This document shows positions 35,201-46,400 of a stretch of DNA of 64,000 bases, one piece after another. Numbering within the stretch: the first letter of the stretch is position 1; every line of letters starts with the position of its first letter. A model generated the notes under the pieces. It was not told where the DNA came from and searched no databases. It saw only the letters and a list, made by a program, of their open reading frames with translations. The stretch is from Bactericera cockerelli (taxonomy: Eukaryota > Arthropoda > Insecta > Hemiptera > Triozidae). The stretch spans positions 20,724,668-20,788,667 of the forward strand of contig CM044960.1 of NCBI GenBank assembly GCA_024516035.1. The letters are read 5' to 3'. Position numbers and translations under genes: made by a program.

Positions 35201-38200
35201 TGAGCAGCGCCCTGTGTCTCTCCTTGCACTCCAGACAGTTCCTCACGGCACACGTGCACACCTGCAAGTAGACATACATACGTCATGTTTCATTGGATGA
35301 GAGCGGGCTACGGAGTGACTTGAGAGACAATATTTTTGTCTTTTGTTAAGGTACACTTTTTGTAAAGCGTAAAACATAGTAGGAATTTATAATTAGTGAG
35401 TTCATGGAAGAAAAAAATCAACAAATACCGAACACTATTCAAAACAACGCTTTGTGGCACACTTCTTTTTTTTTGAGTCGCATATTTCTTCTTAGGTGAT
35501 GAAGATATGTAGGTAGATCTATGCAAATAATTTTAAGTATATCTGGTCGAACGAATATCGAGCGATAGGCAGACAAAACAAAAAACCTTTCTAACATAAT
35601 TCTCTGATGATCGTATTGCATAAAGGATATCCCCAGAACCGACCAGTTTAAGGCAATATCATGTGAATTTGAGGACTTTTGAGAGTATTTTGAACCCTCT
35701 AAATGAAAGTTAGTTGGTTAGGCCAGTGAAGATTTAGACAGCAATACTTTGCTTACCAGTCTCAGGCATTGTCGCAGGATACCTCCGCTGGACATATTCT
35801 TTTCTGCCTCCAGCTCTGCGAAGTTGAGAGAGGAGGCAAACACGAGCACATCCGCCATATTGACCAGCCGCTGCAGGAAGGATACTGCCACCTCGATGGG
35901 CATTCCCTGGGGGGAGACGGGTTGGTGTTAGAGAATGTGTAGTATATCAGCTATGACAGCTATTAGGAAGAGAATGCCGTGGGCATTAGCACCGCCCTTG
36001 ATCAAGTTTTGTTTTCTTAATTTTAATATCTATGTATGTATAATTATATTCTATGTCATTATTTTGTAAATAAAACTTGATCCAACTTGTTTAATATGAC
36101 GAACGTGAGAGATGGTTAACAAATTTGCGACCGGAACCATTTACAGCGTGTGCAATCGAGGGATAGCTAGTTTGAAAACTTAATCGTTAAGTTGAAAAAA
36201 AAATGTTGTTCCAACGGTCATCCGGTACATTCCATCCAAACTCATCTGTCCCACCGGTCAGTGGTACAACGGTCGTGTATGAGTGAAAAGATTTTTTAAG
36301 TCCACAGTTTTTTGATATCATTTAGGTAATAAGTCATTACTTCAAATTTATTCCATCAAACATGTCCATAAAACAACAAAAAACAATGTCCATCATTGTT
36401 TCTTATTCATGTCAAAAATAGGTAACATTGGTAATATTGCCAAAAAATACAAATTATGCGGTGAGTCATAGGATACCTACATTGCTAGTATTTGCCCCCA
36501 CAGGGTTGGAACCCGCTGTAGTGACTTACCTGCGTTGGCTCCATGACGTCTAGTTCACTGTTGGGTGAGGTGGCGGATGCCAGGAGAGGCAGGAGCCCCC
36601 CACACGCTATGATCAGATTGTCGGACAGCTGCGATATCAGATGGACCGTGTTCACTACGAATATGGCGTTCTCAGAACTGTTCACAAAGTCTAGTACAGA
36701 CTTAGTAGAATGTGATCGCCACGCCTGAAAACGTAGAGAAATAGTCAATTTAAACTCCGGTATTTGCATCCTTTTTTCAAATTGAAAATAAATAGCTTTC
36801 TGTCGCGAATGTACATTGCAAGGTAATTTATGGTTGACTCGTATTTTAATTAATAATTTAAAGACGGAAAGTAGATTAATAGAATGTATATGTTCAAACA
36901 CTTTGTTCAATGGATAGTATGAGTAGGTATGATATAACAATGAGTACCTGGATGTCAGTCTGTATGAAATAACAATAAGTACCCTGGATGTCAGTCTGTA
37001 TGAAATAACAATAGGTACCTGGATGTCAGTCTGTATGAAATAACAATAAGTACCTGGATGTCAGTCTGTATGAAATAACAATAAGTACCTGGATGTCAGT
37101 CTGTATGAAATAACAATAAGTACCTGGATGTCAGTCTGTAGGAAATAACAATAAGTACCTGGATGTCAGTCTGTATGAAATAACAATAAGTACCTGGATG
37201 TCAGTCTGTATGAAATAACAATAAGTACCTGGATGTCAGTCTGTATGAAATAACAATAAGTACCTGGATGTCAGTCTGTAGGAAATAACAATAAGTACCT
37301 GGATGTCAGTCTGTATGAAATAACAAGAAGTACCTGGATGTCAGTCTGTATGAAATAACAATAAGTACCTGGATGTCAGTCTGTATGAAATAACAATAAG
37401 TACCTGGATGTCAGTCTGTATGAAATAACAATAAGTACCTGGATGTCAGTCTGTATGAAATAACAATGTGTACCCGGATGTCAGGCTGTATGAAATAACC
37501 GGAATATCCCGATTGCGGTCAAAACTACCTTACCCTGAAAAGGCCACATCCTAATTGCGGTCGAGTGGAAAAAAAGTTGCACACGTCCTTATTGCGGTTA
37601 CATCCTGATTGCGGTTACGAGAAAAACAATGCATGTAAGAAAAAAAAAAATACAAAATACTACACTGATAATATGAAATTATTTGACCGCAATAAGGATG
37701 TGCACCAATTTTTTCTTTTCCGACCCGCAATCAGGATGTGGATGGTTGATCAATTACCGCAATCGGGATGTGTACCTTTCTTTTAAAAATAAAATCACCG
37801 CAATCCGGATCCACCCGAAATAACAATAAGTACCTGGATGTCAGTCTGTATGAAATAACAATAAGTACCTGGATGTCAGTCTGTATGAAATAACAATAAG
37901 TACCTGGATGTCAGTCTGTAGGAAATAACAATAAGTACCTGGATGTCAGTCTGTATGAAATAACAAGAAGTACCTGGATGTCAGTCTGTATGAAATAACA
38001 ATAAGTACCTGGATGTCAGTCTGTATGAAATAACAATAAGTACCTGGATGTCAGTCTGTATGAAATAAGAATAAGTACCCTGGATGTCAGTCTGTATGAA
38101 ATAACAATAAGTACCTGGATGTCAGTCTGTATGAAATAACAATAAGTACCTGGATGTCAGTCTGTATGAAATAACAATAAGTACCTGGATGTCAGTCTGT

Positions 38201-41200
38201 ATGAAATAACAATAAGTACCTGGATGTCAGTCTGTATGAAATAACAATAAGTACCTGGATGTCAGTCTGTATGAAATAACAATAAGTACCTGGATGTCAG
38301 TCTGTATGAAATAACAATAAGTACCTGGATGTCAGTCTGTATGAAATAACAATAAGTACCTGGATGTCAGTCTCGAGAGAGAAGAGCACGTCTGAGAGGA
38401 GGCGCTGGTGAATGTAGGACCACTTGAACTCAGGTATCCTGAAGGGGGGCCGGGCCGGCCCGGGTGAGAACATGGGCCTCCCTCCCGGGCCCACGGACTC
38501 CTTGGCCTCCCCCCCATTGCTCAGATGCTTGGTGTCCACCTGTGTGGAGGTGGAGGCAGAGGGGGGCCGGGGGGGCTCCCTCACTGCATTGCCGGGCCTG
38601 GGGGGATGATTGTTGTTGATACTGTCAGGGTTCACGTTTATATTGTCTGGATTGTTGTTAATACTGTCCAAGTTATTGACATTATTCACACGCTCGAAGC
38701 TATTTGTGTTATTGAGACTGTCCGAGTCATTGTCAAGTTTGTTGATACTGTCTGATATACTGTTAATGTTGTTCACCGGAGGTGCTTCATCATTGGAGGG
38801 AATGTCATTTGTTGCGGCAGATAGTGCAGAAGGTTTAGAAGATGAGTCATCATCAGGAGCCTCACTGTGCTCTTCTGAGAGTTTCTCAGGAGATGCCTGG
38901 TGATCTAATGGGTTAAGTTCACTCTCCGCACCCGTGAGGTTGTGATTAGGAGAGGAGTCTTTGCTGGCAGCTGTGTGTACGGGACTCGTAGCTTCCGGAG
39001 CAATATCACTGTCCACAGACTTGTGTTTAGGAGAACTTTCCGTGCTGGGCACTTCTTTAGGAGAACTATTCACATGTTTAGTATCATCATGCTCACTCGA
39101 GTCAATATGTTGCGGTGAACTCTCCATACTGGACACTTTGTGCATAGGGGAACTCTCGATACTAGACAGCTTATGGATAGGGGAATTGTCTACACTAGGA
39201 ACATTAGTACTTGGGACGGATTTTTCGCTGTCGGAGCCTGCAATTGATCTTATGCTTTCCAAATCCGACAGCATTTTATCTTTGTCTTCACTACAGGTGC
39301 GCGAAAGAGGCTCACTCTTCACTTGGAATGATTTCTCTGACTCTGGTGGGGTGGGGGCGACCTCTTTGCTCTCAGCAAGGAGGATGGGTGTGCGCGTGCC
39401 ATCAGCTTCGTCTGGTCTAGTATCTGTACTAACAACAGGTGATACATCGGATATGTCACCATCCCCTCTATCCTCCACTTGACCACTATCATGTGTTGCA
39501 ATGATTTTCACCTCCAGTTCCTCATCTTGTTCATTAGCACCGTCCCCCACCCCTCTGTCACACTCCATGCTGTCATTCACATCATCCTCATCATGCTCAT
39601 GGCTCACCCCGTTCATCTGCTCCGGTGGAATCGTCTCCAAAGATTTTCTGTTCAGCAGCTCTTCCTCAGTCACCATGATCGAAAGTTCCGCTAGTTCCTT
39701 CTCAATACTTTCTCGATTTTCATTATGTATTCTTTCGTGCTGTAACAATTCCTGAGTCAAAGTCTTCACTTCGTCCAGGTCTACTCTATCTAAAGGTTTG
39801 GTAACTTCTTCATCGCTCTCAGGAGATTGTACGATCGCCGGAGAAATGTCGTTTTCTGAGCCGTTTTCTTCTGAGGGACTTGTAGGCTCTTTTGATTCAC
39901 TGGTCTCGGATTTTTTCTCCGGAGTGGTTTGCAAGGAGCTGGCTTCAGAGCCCGGGTCACACTTGCTAGGGGAGGGCTCCCTAATGGCGTACGCGACCTC
40001 CCCCGAGTTGTTAACTTGAGCTGTATCACAGGCGTCCGCTGGCTTCAGGTATTTCAGTCTTTCGTCTTCACTTTCCGTGGTAGTGGGATGCTGAAGCAAA
40101 AGAAAAAGAAAAATAATGTAAAGATTCTGAAATTTTTCTTTGCATTTTTTCTATAAAATAATTATAAAACCACAGGCAGGCATCAGGTCTACCCTCACAT
40201 ATGTAAGTATTTATGTACGAGTTTGATCAGTCACAATTTTACTTCCTAAACTACTGCTTGAGAAAATATTATTATTTAACCTAGTTATATGGTTTCAGTC
40301 GAAAATCAATAAAATTAACACTGCAACCTAAAAAGGTCTTTGGTGAAGCAATATTTGAATTTGCCCAAAATGAGATGAGAGTACTCAATAGAGTTTGTCA
40401 GCTTGACTATACCTCTGAGAGTGCAGTAGTTCGAACTACTACTCCCAAAAAGTTAAGTTTAGCTTAGGAGGTAATCCAAAATGTATATTTTTTTGATGTA
40501 AATAAATTTGCCACATTTTCAAAAAAAAAAAAAAAAAATATTTAATGGAGGCAGCATATCAGAATTTCTTTTAGAAAAGACCCCCAGAAAGAATGTCATA
40601 CCTCTGAGTCCTCATAGTCCATCCCGGAGGGCTGGTCCCAGCCCGATATCGTGCTGATGGGCCGCTGCTGCCGCAAGTGAGGGTCTGTGATGTTGTCGCT
40701 CCTCTGCCTGTCGTACCTCTCATACATCTGGGCGAACTGGAGCTTGAACTCCTCGTAGGAGACCTGGGGTAGAAGTTAGAGGGTATCGTATTTATTTATT
40801 TATTAGACAATAATATTCTCAAAATTGAGGATAGTTTACGGTACATAAGAGAAAAACATCGAGATACAATTATATTATTTTTAAATACTAATCTAAGATG
40901 CTATTACTACTATTAAATTGAACAGTGTAAATGTAATGGCGGTAAACACAAAAATATCGTGTTAGCCAGCGTCGATAGCACGTTGAATACACCCGTTCTC
41001 ATTCAGTCAATAAAGTTAAGCACCGTCTAGCGAAGCTAGAACTTGGATGAGTGACCACTCAAATTCAAAACCTCGTGATGCTGGCTATTCCTGGCCTTAC
41101 TTAGGCTGTTTGATGTTAATATGAGTAGCTGTAGCTGGTTTGTGAGTTTCTAGCGAATGGAAGGTCGTGATATGACTATATAAATCGAACGAATGAGATT

Positions 41201-43419
41201 TACATCGTTGTTATAGATATCACCCCAGTTTTCTCTTTCAATGATAATCATTTGAAATCTTTCTCCTTCTACATAAAGGGGGACTCTTACCTTGGAATGA
41301 ACGATAGCCAGTGTGTCCACCCATACTCTCCACCCCCCATACTCATGCTTGATGGCATGGTGCAGAAGCATACGGAATAGCGTGTACACCATTTCCGAGA
41401 TCTTCTGCTCGTCAGCGTTCTTTGGATGAATGTAAGCCATTGCAATCAACCACTCCTGTGAAATAAATAAAAGAAGCACATTGAACTTTGAGCAGTAGAT
41501 TCGGTATGTGGTAAATTCCAACACAATGCACATAGTTGTAAAATCTAACCTGGATATGAGAGAACTCAAGGGACCGAAAATTTATTCTCTTGTAGAAACG
41601 TTATTGTCCCTTATGAAAAGGTAAATTTGACCGAGAAATTGTTCTGTTATATTCAGGTTTCTCTTCAAAACCATCCACCTATGTGACATTTAACATAAAT
41701 TATTTTATTACTTCCGAGAAATTTCTGATATTAGAAATCGGAAGGTCTCATTTCGTAGAAAAAAACTGTATTCTGCCATATAAGACAAATTAAAAAAAAA
41801 AAAATCGATTGAGCCGTTTTGGAGATACAAGTAATTTAATATAAAATCTTAAAATTGCCACGTGTATACAGTGTGAACCAATCACGAGGAGTTATTGTGT
41901 CCATAATATGTATGCCATCATTTAATGGGTCTGAATATTGCATAAGTCTGAAGATGGGTCCTCCAGATGGTAGGACGGACGGACTGACCTGCCACACAGA
42001 CATCTGCAGCACCGTCCTCCTGTTCTCCCGGTTGTTGTTGCAGAGCAGGGTGAGGTCGGAGAGGAACAGCTTCTTCACCTCCAGCAGGAGCTCGCTGGGT
42101 TTGGACTGGCGGATGAGGGTCGCCACCACTTTCAGGATCATCGGGTTCTCTAGCCTAGGAGCGGAGGGAAACAATTGAACTGTCAGGAGTAATAATAATA
42201 ATAATATCGCCTTATTTATACAGCCCGATTAGGACTATTAGGGCGGAATTAATAGACGTTTTTGTAATACCTCTGTGACGTTAAGTCACGGATTGCGTAC
42301 TGTGTAAGATAGGGAAAACCGATGCTTAGCAGTAACTTGTGATAAATAATTTGTCTATTAATTCCGCCCTTAAAGTCCCATTATTCCAGCAGTAAGCCCA
42401 AGACATATTATTATGTGGTAAAAATCCCAATTGGGAGGATTTCGTTCCAGCTGGGTTTCGAACCCACGACCTCTGGAGTCTTTGGATTCACAGAGTACCG
42501 CCTTTACCACTGAGCTATTGGGACAGACTTAAATATGAAGAAGATAAAAAATGAGACCTAAGGTGATTTTCAGTTGCATTAAAACTCTAATATTTAAACA
42601 GTGATAAAAAAAATGGATTGTTACATTTATAACTATTTTTGTTTTCATCAAAATCATAATGAGTGATCAAAAAATTGCGCGATCAAAGGAAAGGCTATGT
42701 CTAACTGATGAGGATAGAAAAATGATAGGTCTTGCCAATCAAACACCTCGGACAAGGTTTGAGGAACGCCCGATAAGAAGAAAGAGACAGCGCGGCTGAG
42801 TGTAAAGTAACGGTAAAATTAGTTCCCATGTAACAAATTATATTTTCATAATATGAGACTACGATTCATTGTCATCTCTTTTGACTATGAATTAGTCACA
42901 GTCAGCAGATCTTCTACAGCTACACCCACGGGTGTAGAAGATCTGCTGACTGTCACATCTTGTGGCTATGAGTTAGTTCACATAACAATGAATCCTAGTC
43001 TCAAATTATGAATATATAATTTGTTACATATTGGATGTCAAACTTGTTGAATTTAGTTCCCATGTATTTCATAAACTTTTAGCCAGCGATAGATATTGAC
43101 AAGGAGGCAGTTCAATGTAGAGCGCGCAATTAGCTCAGTGGTTAAGCACTCGCTTGCCATGCGAAAGGTCCCGGGTTCGATCCCCCGTGCCGACAAAAAT
43201 TTGTATTCTTAATTTGGTTACAATTGTTTGTAAGGGATACCTTCTGATGCGCTCGTGTTGACCCAGCACCTAAATGAGAAGTATTGTGTCACTTCTCGCC
43301 CATCAGAGGGGAGGCATACTACGGGATGGGCACGCTACAACACAGACCACAAGCATCTGCAGTAGCTCCTGTTTGATGGCTACGAAATAAAAAAGGCTCT
43401 AAAACAATGTGAAACACTC

Positions 43420-43455
<36 letters not shown>

Positions 43456-46400
43456 AACTTTTAGCCTGCGATATATATTGACAAGGAGACAGTTCAATGT
43501 AGACTGGACGCGGGCGGGGCGGGGTGGGGCGACGTGCTGATTTTTTTTTTATTTTTAATTTTCCATTTATTTATTACAATTATAAAATGATACAGATTTT
43601 GAAATGCTTGAATGGTACCCTTTCTAAAGTTAAAAAACTGTGTTGAGAAAGTTGAGAAATTACCTGTAGTGACTCTCGGGCTCGGGGTGGCGGGTGTAGA
43701 GGATCTGCTGACTGATGTGCTCCGTCAGGATCTCGTACAGAACATTGTAGGTGGCGAAGGAGAGGGAAGCTTCGTGCTGCAGCAGCCGCTCTGCCAGGAG
43801 TGTGTACAGGTTGTGCGGCGACATTACGTCGTACTTGCGTCTGAAACGGAATAATAATAATAATAATATCGCCTTATTTATACTGACCGATTAGGACTAT
43901 TAAAGTCCCATTATTCCAGCAGTAAGCCCAAGACATATTATTATGTGGTAAAAATCCCAATTGGGAGGATAACATGTCATGTCCCAGCTGGGAATGTTGT
44001 TGTTATAGCCGGCTTGGCTGGAGGGGTGAGTGATGGTCTCCAGCCAACTTTATTTCAAAGTTGGCTCGTCCTGAACCACATATTTCTATGTGCGATCAAC
44101 CATCATGAGGACTTGGACTTTTCTCTATAAGCCATTAAACCCTTAGGAAACTGCAAGCTAACCTGGTTTTATTACAGTTGAACCTGGATGTACGAGAACG
44201 ATTCCGAGGTCTAATTACCCGCTGTAAATTAAGGAAAATTATTTCTTCATAAGAGAATTCTGGATGTAGGAGAAAAAAATTCTGGTTCCTCTTATACCCA
44301 GGCTCGACTGTATTACATTTTCTGGATACACTTTCAAACGGTCGTTTTTCTTCCGAAATCTATTATTAGACATCGGAAGTATTTTTTTTTTCTTTTTGAC
44401 GTCTCTTTAATCATTCGAGACGTTGCGGTGTTTTTACTTTCCATTCGCTGGAGAGTACTCACACTACTCACATTAATTGGTGAACATGTTGATCAATTGT
44501 GTAAAAAATGTTTTTTTTTTTTTTGTTGAAAAGTTGAGGATAGAAGTATTAGTCAAGTTAATGATTAAGTCTGTTCATTAGCAACTATGCCACTAGACTA
44601 GACCATCATGATTCGGTAGCATGATATAATAATATCGCCTTATTTATACTGCCCAATTAGTACTATTAAAGTCCCATTATTCCAGCAGTAAGCCCAAGAC
44701 ACATTATTATGTGGTAAAAATCCCAAATGGGAGGATAACTTGTAATGTCCGGGCTGGTTTTCGAACCCGCGACCTCTGGAATCTCTGGATTCACAGAGTG
44801 CCGCCTTTACCACTGAGCTACCGGGACATGATGACTCACTTATGCGTGCTCCTGCTGAGGAAGAAGCCCAGCAGCTTGAGAGCCTGCAGGCGGATGAGCT
44901 GGGAGCTGGAGCAGAGCAGCTTGAACACAGTCCTCACCCCCTGCTTCATGTCGAAGGCCGGCACCAGGCAGGCTGGGTGCTCGCACATGAGGGAGATCAG
45001 GGTCTGCAACACGTCGTGCAGGTTCTCGTCCTCTTGCACCTGCGGGAACACATACACATGCTATAGGTATATAGGTATACACATGCTGCGGGTACACATG
45101 CTATAGGTATATAGGTATACACATGCTGCGGGTACACATGCTATAGGTATATAGGTATACACATGCTGCGGGTACACAACATGCTATAGGTATGCAAGCT
45201 GGCAGATTTATAATCAGATGAACAGTAGAAGCGGTTTTTTTTTTTTTTTTTGAACGAAGCGAACCGAAGCTGACCTGGTCACTGAAATTCACTTTTTTTT
45301 ATTTGACCCGACCGAAAAATCCTGACCAGAGTGGACCGGCTCGTTCGTTCGGTCATGGCGTTTGGTTTGCGAAGAAGAAGTGGATGATTTCAAATGCAAA
45401 ATGTAAACTAACACCGATATCTTTAATGTAAACAAACCAGAGTTCCAAAAATCATTTTTTTTTATTCTTCAAATTTTGGTTAACCAGAGCTGACTGATCG
45501 ATCGGTCTCGTTCAGATTTTTCGTTCAATTAAAAAAAACCGCTTTAGGATACACTAAGATCCAAAAGTCTTATTAACTTCACGTGTGTTCCTCTTGATTA
45601 TAAATAACAACTGGACAAATGAGATGAAATAAATTATACTCTATATTTTGTAGAAAAATTACAATGATGAGAAAAACTCAAACTTAAAATTAAAGTTAAG
45701 TTATCATATTTCTGTTTATCAAAGTTAAAATACTCAAACTCGCTATACTAATTTTAGCTCAACTTGGAACGTTAACCACCGACCTCAAGGTTAAAACTCA
45801 TGATTATAGAAGAATAACTCGTTTGGCAATTTATTGGGAACGCTGGACCCCCTCTGATCATATTTTATGATCGAACTACTACCCTTCATATGTTTCCAAT
45901 ACAAACAAAGGTTAGTTAGTTAGTTATCATATTTGTGTTAATCACTTTCGTGCTATCACAACTACTCATACTCGCTTTATTAAATCTACGCTGAAACCGG
46001 GACTTGAACCACCGACCTCCAGGTTACAAGTCCGCCGCCTTATCAAAGATTTACCGTGGTGAGGTAGTTGAGTATGGACTGCAGCTCATCCTCCTTGACC
46101 CCAGGTCCCAGCATCATGAGCTGCTTGAGGAACAGCAGAATGTAGGCTCGCACTGCTAGGATGTCCTTCTGGGCGGGCCGGGGACCCTCTGGAACATGGA
46201 AGGAAAGGTATCATATTTATTTGTGTTAATCACATTCGTGATATCACAACTACTCAAACTCGCTTTACAAAATCTACGCTGAAACCGTGACTTGAACCAC
46301 CGACCTCCAGGTTACAAGTCCGCTGCCTTATCGATCAAGCTACTGAGGTCGGTACATGGAAGGAAAGAGATTGTGAGGTACTTGCATCAATTTATTCAAC

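Noticed and set aside
36725..36940. Upstream extension of exon 15 to an in-frame ATG as a separate gene start
   Set aside because: The extension is AT-rich intron before a clear CAG acceptor; exon 15 joins exon 14 in phase.
38961..39482. 173-codon plus-strand frame
   Set aside because: Antisense shadow of the disordered exon 14 of Nbea.
43122..43195. Possible functional tRNA-Gly gene
   Set aside because: A and B boxes and anticodon are good, but the acceptor stem does not pair and a body plus poly(A) follow. It is a SINE.
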